Origin: Gracilaria gracilis
Lineage: Eukaryota > Rhodophyta > Florideophyceae > Gracilariales > Gracilariaceae
Length of the DNA: 64,000 nt
Direction: 5' to 3'
Assembly: GCA_030374805.1 (NCBI GenBank)
Contig: JARGSG010000218.1
Coordinates: 124,001 to 188,000, forward strand
Both the position numbers and the translations under genes were made by a program. The stretch's first letter is position 1. Every line of letters begins with the position of its first letter. The notes below the pieces were generated by a model. That model had not been told where the DNA came from and did no database searches. It worked only from the letters and a program-made list of their open reading frames with translations. Shown in pieces: positions 20,752-32,545 of this stretch.

Positions 20752-23223
20752 TTATCCAATTGACTTGTGAGAACTGTTGGAGAGCGCTTCATCGAAGTCC
20801 ATAGAGATCCTTCCGTCGTACAACATCAATTCTAAACTGTCGCACATCGGGCTATCCGTCTTCGTAAGGAGATCTTCGTAGTTCATCCTACCCGGAATCC
20901 ACACCATTCTATGGATGTTCCGCGTTTCAAATTCGTATCGAATGACGCTGACGTCTCCGCGAATCGATCGGTCCGCCGCATTGCGGCATGTAGAAAGCCT
21001 TTGATACAAATCCTTAGGGTGAACAATAATCCAGAGTCCAACTTCAATTTCTAGTAATTCGCTAAACGCCTTACACAGTACCTTCCCCTCGTCTATTCCT
21101 CCTCCAGCAGCCAAAGTCTCCGCTGAACGTATCGACTTTACCGGCCTTCTTGCCTTATGTGAGCTCCATGATATGACATGGATGGCTGCACCTCGCTTCA
21201 AGTCGCCATAGAGCAGTCCCGCAACAAACCCAAGCTGTGCGTAGTCTTCGCTCCGACTAGCATAACAGAACACAACGACTGAAACCTTACAATGCTGCAC
21301 ATGCACGGGCCGGACTAGGTTCACGGTAGTTCCTCTCTTCTTCAACCACCTCAGCATGTTGATCTGGGCAATAAAGTCTTTGACTCTCGGCGTTGGGCCC
21401 TTCTGCTGCAAGTAGCTTGCCGCGAACGCGCAAAACGGTGAAGCAGCAATACCGAGCCATCCGATGCAACTATTGAGAGATCGAAAAGTAGCGAGTCCAA
21501 TGCTGTTGGGTGCGCTTTCCTGCTGCTTTCTACGGGACATGGTGATAGTTCCTGGTTGGTAGCCTTGGAACTTCTCGTCTCTGTCGATCGAAATGGTCAT
21601 ATCATCGTGCTGCGTAATCAGTAGCCCGTAGTACTGAATCTTTCCAGGTCGGTACACGATAGTTCCAAATTGGTAACGCTTCTTGATATTCTCAATAACT
21701 TCTGTTATCTTACTTCTCTTCCCTCCGAACAAGATGTCATCGACCACCTTTACCACCACAACGCTGATCTTCCCATTGTCAGTTCTGTAAAATAGTTGCG
21801 GCACGTATACGAGTTGCGAGAACCAAAATCCTCGCAATACATAGTCGCTAAGTTGTTGCCACTTTGCTCCAGCGTTGGCTAGTCCATAGGCAGCTGACAA
21901 CAATAACCAGTAGTGCTGACGTGGAGTGTCCCACTCGCGCGGGGGTAGCACATAGACGTCACGGTGAGCTTCGGTCTGCAGAAATGCGCTCCTGAAGTCG
22001 ATCTTGGCAAGAGTCCAACGGTGGATGGTCGCTAGCGAAAGTAGTATTCGGCTAACAACAGGCGGGCAGGTCGCTGAGTCGGTCTTGAGAGCACCCTTGT
22101 CGCGGTATTTGTTGCCGTGAACGGCAACCCTGGCCTTCAGCGTCAGTGAGCCATCGTCGCACTTCTTTACCTTATAGAACAAGTGGCTTGTCACGATGTC
22201 GGCCTCCTTCGGCACCTGCGAGATAGGAACGACTCGGACGATCTTCTTGAACGACCATTCTCCTCGTTCGTAGGCGTTCTGTGTTGCGTACGGTGGCATA
22301 CCCTGCGCTTGATGAAGCATGAATTCTGCTGATCCGAACGCGTAGTGGTACGTCTTGACGAGTTCTTGCTCCTTGCTGTGTAGCTCCTGTCCTGGCGAGA
22401 GTTCTACTTCGGCCGCGTTGACTACATCTGGCGCTCCGTCTGCCCCATACTGATTACCTTCTTGTACGTAGTTCCATATTTCGTTCTGCAAGTCGAGTTC
22501 TTCCTTATCGCCGTCCGCGTAGTGAATAGAATGCCTTCCGGATGCCTCACTGTAGCTGTTCATAGTACCTGGGTAAAACTCCTTGTCGATGGGCCAGTAT
22601 ACTGCAATTCTGTCGCCTACGCTACGCAGATTCGGTCCGATGGGGTCGGGGTCTTCTTCGTCGGTGTGCGCTCGATGTGTCGGCATGTCTTTGTCCTCTT
22701 CCAACCACCTTCTATAGCTCTCCTCATCCTGCAACTGATCTACAACTTCATCCAAGTTTCTGCCCAGTTCATCGATAGCATCTTGCACTGCAATAGCTTG
22801 CTTTTGATTATTCATCACGGGCCTTACATCTTCGATCGTGGCGCTAATATGCTTCCCTTTGGATCCAGCTACGGTTACAGTACGACTCGCGACATCGTAT
22901 GCCAGTACTGCTTTGTTGGTCGACCACTTACCACGGTTGTCGTACTGATTCTTGACATAGAGCTGAGCGATATTTCCTACTGCAATCGGGAATTTCTTCA
23001 CGGTTTTGGAGCGGAGGATGAGCGTAAGTTTGCGTTTTGCCAATAGCTTTTGATGTGCGTCCAGGATATTTTGAGGTAGCAGCTTAGGCAAGCCGCCGTC
23101 CTCTAGCGGTCTCGCATATCGCTTTGCTAGTTCCTGTGCGGACAGTACGTCGCTTCCGCACAGGTCGTTCGATATCCTTATTGCCTGCTAAATGGCCAGT
23201 TCTGCTATCCACTCGCTCGTGTC
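20752..23223 (-). pseudogene. pol: copia-1R Pol: integrase C-terminus, RT, RNase H (5' truncated)
   Basis: The open frame 20752-23091 continues upstream through an in-frame TAG (about 23190) to the TRIM3 border at 23223. It starts with the integrase C-terminal region (LDAHQKLLAKRKL...), then Ty1/copia RT with KARVAVHGNKYRD, LAKIDFRSAFLQTE and a palm motif VVDDILFGG, where VVDD replaces the usual YVDD. RNase H follows: YASRSEDYAQLGFVAG, RSAETLAA (the Glu of AETLA), and WIPGRMNYEDLLTK at the end. It ends at 20752, and 8 bp further on is the PPT. The gag and protease part of this copy is missing beyond TRIM3. It is long and almost intact, so it decayed little or recently. Confidence 0.88.
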
Positions 23224-23512
23224 ATAAAAACAGCTGAGCAACTCCGGCGCTTTCTGCGCTGGTTTTCTGCACGTGTTACTCATCTTTTATACTCCTCCTC
23301 TTTCCTTGTGGACGGCGACCCATGTCTATCTTTGTGAAACAGCTTAAGTGGAACATCTCTTACAGTGCATCGCGCTTACAGCGCTAGCGTACAGGTGTGT
23401 TTTCAAAAACCAGGCGGGACTTGAACCCACTACCCCTGTATCTGGGCCCATAACCATAAAATCAGCTGAGCAACTCCGGCGCTCTCTGCCCTAATTCCCT
23501 GCACGTGTCACT
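23224..23512 (-). mobile_element. TRIM3: miniature LTR retroelement, 5' end altered
   Basis: Minus-strand copy: 3' LTR 23224-23291, purine tract just above it, primer site 23442-23455, 5' LTR from 23456. The outermost 12 or so bases of the 5' LTR (expected TATAAAAGATGA) are replaced after 23512, so the copy is truncated or recombined there. It separates the copia-1R pol from unrelated sequence, so the breakpoint of copia-1R coincides with this TRIM. Confidence 0.8.
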
Positions 23513-24221
23513 GCCTCGACGGTTGTCGCGACAGCTGGACTTTAGTGTACACACGGCTTTACTGTTCTATTCCTGTTTCAGTACCTGTTTCAAAAAAAAT
23601 GTTCCGAACATGTCTATGTTTTTTTGTCTTTTTGGCCACAGGCGTTGCACTATAGCTTGCATTTGTAGTACTTGATTCGTGTTTTACTCACCTTGGATAT
23701 CAGGAAAGAGTACCAAGGTATTTTAAGGGTGCAAATAATGTTTTTTTCTTATTTCCTAACACTTTCTGAGCACATATGGAAGCATAGTGTGATGCAGATT
23801 GGGCTGGATGCCATGAGACTAGAAAGTCGACAACGAGATTACTTTTAAAATTGAATAAAAAGCCAGACATCTGCACGACGAAGAAGCAAACTTGAATAGC
23901 TCTATCTTCCGATGAAGCTGAATTTATTGAACAATTGTACTGTAGGAAGGTGTCAACCTGGATTTGTAGGCTCTGTGAGATTTGCAGAGATGATGTTCGA
24001 GACAGCACTGAATTTCAGACGTACACGATTTTTGTATTTACGAATGGCTCTAGATTGCCAAAAACCCTAAGACGTTGGAAAAAAAACAAGCATAAGGGTG
24101 TGAAGTACCATCATATGAAACGAGCTTGTAACGTCTAGAACAGTGATTTTGATATATTTGAACTGATGTGGAACCTGCCGAAATTTTAACTACAGCTGTG
24201 AATGTAGTGACTAAGGAGGAA

Positions 24222-24308
24222 GAGCGGCAGGGCCGGGGTTCGAACCACGAACCCCAAGCCCGCACAAAAAGCACACGAAGGCGGTTACCGATTGAGCTAT
24301 GGCCGCTC
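24222..24308 (-). other. tRNA-like sequence (pseudo-tRNA or SINE head)
   Basis: The two ends, GAGCGGC and GCCGCTC, form a perfect 7-bp acceptor-like stem. Inside are an A-box-like TAGCTCAATCGG and a B-box-like GGTTCGAACCC. The spacing of the D and T arms does not fit a normal cloverleaf: there are extra bases between T arm and acceptor, and no clear 7-base anticodon loop. The stretch GGGGTTCG...CGAACCCC is instead a strong 8-bp hairpin. I therefore do not call a functional tRNA. An intron-containing or rearranged tRNA gene, as known in some red algae, cannot be excluded. Confidence 0.4.
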
Positions 24309-24328
24309 ACGGTGTGGTGACCTCGAGT

Positions 24329-24514
24329 CACACCGCCGGAGGTGTTATCGTGACCCTCTGTGACCGCCAGCTGCAGCTGACAGCAGCTACACTGCCCTCC
24401 ATGATTCATCGACGTCTCGAATGATCACTGTAGTGAACAAGGGAAAAGATCCACACCGCCGGAGGTGTCATCGTGACCCTCTGTGACCGCCAGCTGCAGC
24501 TGACAGCAGCTACA
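24329..24514. repeat. Two 63-bp direct repeats 60 bp apart
   Basis: 24329-24391 and 24452-24514 differ at one base. Each contains the palindrome-rich CAGCTGCAGCTG and a CACACCGCCGGAGGTGT hairpin. The spacer contains a purine-rich GGGAAAAGA. They could be the ends of a very small terminal-repeat element or a local duplication. Confidence 0.75.
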
Positions 24515-24741
24515 GTGAAGTATGAACTTAAAAAAGAACTGAGGTTGCTCTGCGGCCTTTTGGTTTAAGATTTACTTCATCTGCACTAACATATCTACAT
24601 ACTTTTTCTGTTTGTTTTTTTCATGTATGTACTACAGGAGTCAACTTAGAGGATTCGTTTACGGTTGTATACTTCTTTCTTTTATGTGCATATTTTTCCT
24701 TACTGAATTTTTGCGACTGGAGGTTTTCATGGTATTTGTTT

Positions 24742-24942
24742 ATACCGGTCGGCCTCTTGCAAGGCGAGAGCGCCACACACACGTCATTTGAGCACAGTGC
24801 AACGCCCGGCGCACAGCAATGCGCCGGTGGGTTGCACTGGCAAAATAAATTGCGCGACCGTCCGGCTCGGCGCTCTGCCCGCCGGCGGTCAACTATGCGC
24901 GCACTTCGCTCCACCTTGTTCCGCCCCCGCTCGCGCGCTACA
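24742..24942 (+). repeat. copia-2 5' LTR (201 bp) with adjacent primer site
   Basis: Starts ATACCGGTCGG, ends GCTACA, and is rich in GCGC. The next bases TGGTAGCATCGCC (24943-24955) start with TGG and share TGGTAGCA with the complement of the initiator tRNA-Met 3' end, so they are a plausible primer site. Unlike copia-1, this family would use the tRNA 3' end. Confidence 0.75.
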
Positions 24943-24955
24943 TGGTAGCATCGCC

Positions 24956-26228
24956 TGGGGCGCGCTGCCCCGGGCCGCCATCATCTACACACATGCTCCG
25001 CCTCCTTCCTCGCGTGACGTCGTTCTTTAACCGCGCGCATGCAACTACTCAGGTTTTCAACTTTGGGAGATTGCACGTTGCGGATACCAAGGCCCGCCTG
25101 CCCGAAGGTATGTTGTGGCTACGGCTCTGCGCGCGTAATCTATTGCAAACAATTGACTTAGTGAAAGGCTCCCATGGTCTGTCGATCTGGTGTGGCTTGG
25201 AAAGTCTTCTGCACGCGATCAGATTAAGGAGACTTTACTTTTTTCTTTCTGTTCTATTGTGTCCTACGCAGATTTAAGATAACGAAGAACTACATTGTTT
25301 GGTCTCTTTCTTCTAGATGTTTGCCAAGCGCTTTATTCAAGTTACAATTATGCGCTTACTTGGTTCTGGCTAGCGAATATCCTCTCGTTTTGGGTATCAA
25401 AGGGTTGCTTTCAACGAAAATACTATAGGAAGGTTACCATACGCCTGCCCTCGGAAACTTGTCAGTGTCGCTGAATGTTCTAGGCTACCGTTCGCCGCTT
25501 GCAAAACATTTTCTACGCCTGTTTCCTTCCATCTCTACGGAAGTCCTGAATTTTCCACGCGTATGACGATTATGCATACGAAGGAAACTTACACCTCTCT
25601 TTACCAAGCTCGATCGACTGCGCGACAATCTGGTTCGTCACGCAACCTCAGGTAAATTTTCTACCTGGTTGCAATTCGTCTCTTATTTGATACGGACGCG
25701 AAAACGAAGTTCCTCCGATACATCCTAGTGGGAGATTCTGGTCCGTCGTTTTTTTGTCTTCTCGCCGTCTTGGTGAAAGAGGTCTCCTTTTGCTCCTTGT
25801 GAAGACGTCGGTACTCGTCGTGCTCCTTCTCTCGCCGCAGCTCACTCTTTTTGTACAGGGTAAACGCTCTCTATTACCTTACTACGTAATCGGAATCCGT
25901 TTTGTTTCGTTCTTTGTTTGAGGAAGTGAAGTACCCTCTGCTTTGCGGGTGCGGGAAGATCCTTCAAAGGTCTGTTTGTTGTGGTGCGGGGCTAGCTGCT
26001 TCATTGCGGGGAGCCGTCCTACATCGATCGCCTGGCTCCGAAGGTTGGGCCCGGAACACCTCAAGTTCACACCTCCTCCATCGGTAGTGGACTGTCGAAG
26101 TTGAAGACGAAGAAGTTGAAGAAGTTTAGGAAGAAGAAGAAACGTTCCTACCCCGTAGGTCGCGATATCCTTATCTCGTAGAAGAAGGTTGATCATACAC
26201 TTTTCTCCGTCTCTCCCCAGACGCCTCA
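24956..26228 (+). other. copia-2 leader, noncoding
   Basis: About 1.27 kb between the primer site and gag, without a supported gene. Short open frames here have no recognisable domain. It contains a purine-rich GAAGAAGTTGAAGAAG segment shortly before gag (about 26105-26140). Confidence 0.5.
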
Positions 26229-27335
26229 ATGTCGGGCACAAATGAGGGTCTCCCTGGCAGGCTTCCAAAGCTCAAGGTCCCCACCGACTACATACTCTGG
26301 CGTAGTCGTCTTCTGGCGTATCTCCGCAGAGACGACCCGTTTCTTTCCGGTCTTGACCCACGTCCTGATGGGTTCAACCCCACAAACCGGGCATTGAGAA
26401 CTTGGTTCGAGAAATCTGTGAAGGCGAAGAGTACTATCACCCTCTGTCTCGGTGACTCTCCGCTTGCTCTCGTTCGCACGTTTGTCGATGATGATGACAA
26501 AACGGCCAAAGATCTCTGGGATCAACTGCAGCGCGTGTACACAACCTCCAACGCACAAGCTGTGCAGAACATCCGCCATCGTCTAAACACATTGGTATAC
26601 AAGGACAGCGAAGACTGGAAAAAGCACGTCGCTAAGTTCCTGGAAGTAGTTGGGGAACTGGCTACCTTCGATGAGGAACTTTCAGAGAAAGACAAAGTCT
26701 CCAAACTCATTCGAAGTCTCCCCAACTCCTTTGCTCCCTTGGCCATGATGTCAAACCTAACCGATGTCGGGTTCGACTCCATTGTGAACGCTGTCGAAGC
26801 TGAAGTGGCTCGTCGCAAGAACCCTAACAATCCGACATCCTCTGCTCCTTCGTCCAACCCCACTACCCAGCCAAAAGCCAACGCGGCAAATAAGGGTGGT
26901 CGGAAGCAGCGAAACCGTCGTTACAAGTCCTCGGCTACCAAAAGCCGCTACGATGATAACTGCTACTATTGCCGTCGTCGTGGACACTACGCTCGAGATT
27001 GCTACAAACGAAAACGTGAGGAGTCTGACAATAATGATACCCAGCACAACTCCAACGGACGACAACAATCTAATCGCAACAACGGTGGTTCTCGTCGCTT
27101 ACAATATGGGTCCCACAAAGGAGGGCAACGTCAATCCAACTGGAACTCAGGGTTTGCACCAAGGGGGGATGGAAATGAAAATCGTAACTCAAATCATAAC
27201 TCCAAACCTCGTTCATATGTGGTTCAAAGGAATGATGATCCGCCTCCTTCACCTGGCTTCAACTGCAATTTGGCCAAGTTCAAGAGTAATATCGCTCTTC
27301 TTTCTCAAACGAAATTGGACTCAGCTTATATTGAC
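26229..27335 (+). pseudogene. gag: copia-2 Gag and start of protease
   Basis: ATG at 26229. Copia-type gag (UBN2/gag-pre-integrase-like) with the conserved LWDQLQRVYTT (about 26513) and helical capsid segments, an Asn/Arg-rich linker, and a classical CCHC zinc knuckle CYYCRRRGHYARDC (about 26961-27002). The frame then enters the protease and stops at TGA 27336-27338, exactly where the catalytic Ser of D-S-G should be. Pol continues in the same frame, so gag-pol was one polyprotein. Gag itself is intact and might still be made. Confidence 0.88.
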
Positions 27336-27338
27336 TGA

Positions 27339-29939
27339 AGGGCAACTCATCAGTTCTTCCATTCGTGGAAGTCGTTCATTCGCTACGAACGAATTGAGAT
27401 CGGGACTGTTCAGGCTGCCTCAGGAACAGCTCGTCTCGTTTGCAAAGGCCATGTCTGGATACCTTTGAACCGTGGTACAGTCATCGAGGCTTACCACGCG
27501 CCTGCCTTTGAGTCGAACATCCTTTCTGTTGGCGTTCTCAGTGTAGAATTCATGGTGATGTTCACTTCCAACATTCGGCCATTCAATGGATGTTTCATCA
27601 TGGACCCTAATCGAAACTCTGAAATCATTTGGGAAACGGAAATCAACCAAGGCCTCTTCGTCATGGACCTCGCTGATAACGACAAACAAGTGATGGTCGT
27701 GAACGCAAGTAACAGCAATCAGGAGCTGGCTTTGGAATGGCACGGTCGAACTGGCCATCTTCACCCAAGTAGATACCAGAACCTTGCCAAGTGTTTCGAC
27801 TCTGTGCCTTACTTTCAACGTTCCATCTTGGAGTCGTTGACGTGCGTCCCTTGCCTTACAGGCAAGAAGAAACTGAACCCAATTACCGCCCGGTCGCGAT
27901 CCGTTTCGACGTCAAGTCCCTTGGAACTTGTCCATATGAACCTGTCGGGAAAGATTTCGCCATCTCTCTCTGGTGCAATCTACGCCATGGCCATACTGCA
28001 TGACCACACTTCCAATTCGGACGTTTTCTTCTTGATGGACAAGAAAGGTGCTAGTGTTTTGAAGCACCTGGATTGGTACAAACGCAGATCGGAGCTAGAA
28101 CTTAACCACTCGTTTCGCTTGAAGAATGTTCGCCTGGACGGGGCCGGCGAACACAAAAGCACCGAGTTGGACACTTTCTGCTTCGATCATGGCATAGTCT
28201 TGGACTACTCTCCTGCCTACGCCTCCGAATCTAATGGAGCCGCGGAGAGGCTTATCCAAGAACATTGGACCAGGGCTCGTGTACTTCTCTTCGCGAGCAA
28301 ACTGCCCATTTCCTTCTGGGCACAGGCAAGGAACCATGCCAACTGGCTCCGAAATAGGGCTCCATCTTCAAAGATACAAGGACGGATACCGATTTTGGAA
28401 TGGAATCCGTCCATTATAATCGACTTTGCGAACATTCCGAACTTTGGACAGCCTGGCTACGCCTTTGTATATCGGTCTAAGACCGTGGCATCAAAGAAGT
28501 TCCTCCCCCGTTCTGTCTTCGCGCACTTCGTGGGCATGCAAAGCGACACCGCACTTGCCCGTGTTTTTGTGCTGGAGAAGAACTCGGTCGTCACTTGCCG
28601 TATTCTGGACTTCAAGGCTGTCAACTCCTCTCCTCTTCCAAACATCTCCACCTTCCTGGAGGGTATAACTCGCCAACAGGAGACAGAGGAGACGGACCAT
28701 ACCTCACAGACCGATAACGGTCCTGACTTGGAAGACCACCTGGTAAAGGCGATGACAACAATCGCGCATAAGTTTCCAAATGTATGGGTTTCCAAGAAAA
28801 CTGTGTATGACCCCAACGTTCCAAGTAGTTTCAGGGACGCGTGCAGAGATCCCGGTTGGTGTGAGGCCATCGACCGCGAGATGAACGCACTCATCCGCCG
28901 TAACACTTGGGAACTTATACCCAGAGAATCCTGGATGAAACTGGTTCCGTATACTTGGGTCTTCAAGGAGAAGATGTTGGATGGAGTCGGGAAGAAGTTC
29001 TTGAAGAAAGCACGCTGCTGTGTACGGGGAGACAAACAGAAGCCCTTCATTGACTTCGATCCGTTCAACACTTATGCGCCAGTAGCCTGTCATGAAGCAC
29101 CACGCATTCTTCTCTCGGTTGCCGCTGCACAAAACCTTTTACTGGAGGGAGCAGACATCTCAAACGCCTACTTATATGGAAAACTGGATGTTCCGATAAT
29201 TATGGAACAACCCTCTAACTCCACTGGCATTGTGGAGAAGACAGGTCATGTCTGCAAACTGCTTAACTCCATCTACGGTGCTGTCCAAGCTGGAATAATA
29301 TGGGGTTCCCTCTTTTCTGAAGCTCTCCTATCATGGAACTTTGTGACATCAGCTTTCGACTCTCGCGTCTTCATGTTCCGCGAGCAGGACAACTTCCTGA
29401 TCTTGGCTGTTATAGTCGACGACTGCGCATTCGCTGCCAACAATGCCAAACTTCTAAATGACTTCAAACACAAACTGTCTGCAACGTTTGATGTGAAGCT
29501 CTATGGGGAGCTGAAGTCATTCATAGGTTGGAATATTCAGCGATCTCCTTCCGGCATTAAGGTTAATCAATATGGATATGCACTACAAGTTCTCAAGAAG
29601 TTTGGTATGCAACAGTGCAATGCAGTTGGATCACCTTTACCTACGGCTGCCAATGTACTGCCATCTGGTAAGGAAGACGTAATTCTTTCGACAGATGAAC
29701 ATGCAGAGTATAGGTCAGGGATTGGTGCATTACTTTACATTTCTGTATCTACCCGTCCTGACTTTTCCTTTCCCATCTCAGCGCTCTCAAGGCATTTACG
29801 TAACCCATGTGAACGACACTTATCGCTGCTCAAACGATTATTTAGGTACTTGGCTGGCACTATGGATTATGGACTTCATTTTCCAGCACACCGTCCCATT
29901 TCTCCCGGCTCACTCTGTGCGTACGCTGACGCCCATTGA
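27339..29939 (+). pseudogene. pol: copia-2 Pol: protease rest, integrase, RT
   Basis: Same frame as gag after the TGA. The protease remnant begins R-A-T-H, where intact copia proteases read G-A-T-H. The integrase zinc domain is present (HGRTGHLHPSRY, CVPCLTGKKK). The first catalytic Asp is replaced by Asn in LVHMNLSG; the second Asp (RLDGAGEH) and Glu region (ESNGAAERL) are present. RT has GADISNAYLYG and the palm motif VIVDDCAFA (about 29410). The frame ends at TGA 29937-29939 within the start of RNase H (CAYADAH). Loss of an integrase catalytic residue implies it could not integrate itself. Confidence 0.88.
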
Positions 29940-30400
29940 AGGGATGCATTGAGACTCGTAAGTCCACAACAGGGTACGTTATCGTCGTCAACGACGCACC
30001 AGTCATGTGGAAATCAAAGCGTCAAACGGTAATTGCTCTCTCTTCGCCAGAGGCAGAGTATATCGCTCTTTCTACTTGCGCGAAAGACCTTTCGTGGATA
30101 CGGAAGATGCATTTTGAATTCGCACACATCCAGCATTGGAGCGAAGATCTATGGTTTGAGGCCACAAAGATCATGAATGATAGCTCGGCTGCTATATCCT
30201 TGACCACGAGTCTACAGATATCTAGTCGAAACAAGCACATCGATTTGAAGACGCACCATGTGCGGGACCTGGAAAGAGGTCAAATTGTTAAGCTTTGCAA
30301 AATCCCAAGGAGTCAACAGATCGCTGACATACTAACAAAGTGTGCGACCCTCCCAGAAGTGAGAAGAATGGTCAGCTTGATGCATATTGACTCGTTCTAG
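29936..30400 (+). pseudogene. copia-2 RNase H (frameshifted end of Pol)
   Basis: Continues Pol in another frame after the stop at 29937: CIETRKSTTGYVI, then SSPEAEYIALS with the catalytic Glu, NDSSAAISL with Asp, and HIDLKTHHVRD, the usual end of copia Pol. One missing base plus a stop separates it from RT. Confidence 0.85.
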
Positions 30401-30876
30401 GAAGAATTTTTAGGATCTACTGACTACACTAACTACTTTATTATGTTTTGTATTGTTTCTTTTGTGTGATACATTTTTGAATGTCTGAACTATTGTTTAT
30501 GAATGTTTTTGTTGCACAACCTTCTCCGTTTTCCCACAGAGGTACATGTGTTTTTTTCCAACGGGTTTTTACATGATATCTAGGTTTTGGAGTTTACTGG
30601 TATGAACAAGTAATGACTTTCCAGCTTGGAGCTGGTAGAACTATGTGTGTGATAAGGTATGTATGAAAGTATTTATATTATGATTTGAATGTTGCACAAC
30701 GCGTTTGGCATTTGCAAGATAGTGCCAAAGGAGAGACAGATTTGCAGAGAAATCGTGTCTACAGACCTTGCTCTTTGGTCGTTGATATTATGCTTTACTT
30801 GTGAATTGGGCTCAGTAACTAGATGCTTATAAGTGGTGTAGGAAGAGTAGCCGCTTCGCCTTGAGGGACGGTGTTG
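30401..30876 (+). other. copia-2 3' untranslated stretch
   Basis: T-rich, without a gene. I see no clear polypurine tract before the 3' LTR; GAGGGACGG (about 30863-30871) is the only candidate and is weak. Confidence 0.5.
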
Positions 30877-31077
30877 ATACCGGTCGGCCTCTTACAAGGC
30901 GAGAGCGCCACACACACGTCATTTGTGCGCAGTGGAACGCCCGGCGCACAGCAATGCGCCGGTGGGTTGCACTGGCAAAATAGATTGCGCGACCGTCCGG
31001 CTCGGCGCTCTGCCCGCCGGCGGTCAACTATGCACGCACTTCGCTCCACCTTGTTCCCCCCCCGCTCGCGCGCTACA
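30877..31077 (+). repeat. copia-2 3' LTR (201 bp)
   Basis: Same length as 24742-24942 with roughly seven substitutions. Confidence 0.75.
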
Positions 31078-32545
31078 GCTTATACGCAAAGCATCGTTCT
31101 TTACACATGTTTGCGAGTGACGGTGTAAAACGCGCAAACGTGTCCACGAGTTGGAAGCATCCACTAGTTCCAACCGGGGAGAAGCGGGAAAGACGCAATA
31201 AAGCAAAAACAATGGACAAGGCAGGCTTTCTCCATAGGACATGCCTTTTGTGAAGGCTTTATACCGGTTTTGAGTGTTTGCCTCTTTAAGGCACCTCTGC
31301 ACAAAATAGAATCGAATTTCTAAAACCCTGAAACTGTCACCAGATGCCTCCTCTGTCAGGCACTGGGAGAGGCAACTCTGTTTCATCCAAGATCGCAACT
31401 AGGACACTAGAGTTTCTATAGTTCTCATAGAGTTTTTCTTAGCATCAGAGGTTTTCTAGGTTAATCCAAAACGGAGTTCAGAGTACATTCAGAGTTCTAC
31501 AAGGTATCCTCAAAGAGAACTATTACACGCACGTAGTAGTGTAATAAACGACGTTTGAAAATTTAAAAAACAGCTCAAAACAACATAAAACTAAAGTTTT
31601 GAAACATAAATAACTTCTCACTACGCTAAGGTTGTACAGTCTTTTGACCGTCACACAATTGCTGTACTATAAAATAATAAAACCCCGTTTTTCGAAAGGA
31701 ATTGTGGTGTCTTCTTTACTTCGTACTAACTTCGGAAAAAAGCTTGCACCCAAACACAACTCGTAAGTTGTCTTAGTTCTTATCCAGTGTTCCCGTGGAC
31801 ACATTCGTGATTACTTACACATCTCATACGCAAAATGTGAAACTTCTTACAGATTTCTAACGTTTTACGGTTTTTTTGGTGACGACTTGTTGACGAACTA
31901 TGATGCATAAATCACGTTACATTATATACGCCCACGCACATACGCCCTAAAATCTGGATTTACACAGATTTCCCGCGTCTCCCGGTGCGCAGATTAAAGC
32001 ACAGCCGGCGGCCGCAACCACCTGTCTCCACCTGGAGTCTCCACCTGGAGTCACGTGGGGACTTGGTCAATCCAGTCTTACCAATACGCACTTCAATCTC
32101 GACAGGGTTGGGCATTCAGTAATTGGAGACTTTACAATATTGCTTCTTCAAAGAGAGGTTGTGGGTGCTTGATGTTGAAAGTTCAAACACATGAACTGCA
32201 CGCCCTGTGTCTCAAGCGAGCATAGCACCACTAGCTCAACCGTTTTCTAACACTTGAGATGTTGTCTTCTCTTGGAGACGATTCGTCTCACATCTGCATT
32301 CTCGTCTAACCCGCATAGTGTGGCCTTACGAACGAACGAAATGAGATTGGCGATCACAATGCTGTGAATTTGCAAAAGAACCATTGCCGTCTGGAGGGTG
32401 ACACAGCCCCTGCCTATCTACACACCGTCGCGCGCTTCCGTCGCGATTTGAAGTCCGTTAGTGTCTCGTCCTCAGGCTTGCCGGTAACTCGCCACCCTCC
32501 TGCACCCCCACCTTTACCATGCACAAACCGTACCTTGAGCCACAA
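31078..32545. other. Noncoding spacer upstream of the secreted cysteine-rich gene
   Basis: AT-rich and without a supported gene up to about 32.0 kb. A 13-bp motif CTCCACCTGGAGT, itself a palindrome, is repeated in tandem at about 32029-32052. The promoter of the gene at 32546 must lie in the last few hundred bases; I see no clear TATA box. Confidence 0.5.

Larger units (their letters stand above)
23513..24741. other. Noncoding stretch with tRNA-like element and 63-bp direct repeats
   Basis: AT-rich, without a supported gene. The two features listed separately at 24222-24308 and 24329-24514 are the only structure I see. Confidence 0.5.
24742..31077 (+). mobile_element. Ty1/copia LTR retrotransposon copia-2, about 6.3 kb, inactive
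   Basis: Two 201-bp repeats (24742-24942 and 30877-31077) flank gag, protease, integrase, RT and RNase H in copia order on the plus strand. A long 1.29-kb leader precedes gag. A TGA at the protease active site, a lost integrase Asp and a stop plus frameshift in RNase H make it inactive. I found no target duplication at its ends. Confidence 0.85.

Noticed and set aside
22462..23046. Plus-strand frame of 194 codons inside copia-1R
   Set aside because: It is antisense to clear integrase/RT sequence and has no domain.
1..31077. Bacterial or viral origin of the window
   Set aside because: LTR retrotransposons with eukaryotic tRNA primer sites, transit peptides and TATA-box genes point to a nuclear eukaryotic genome.
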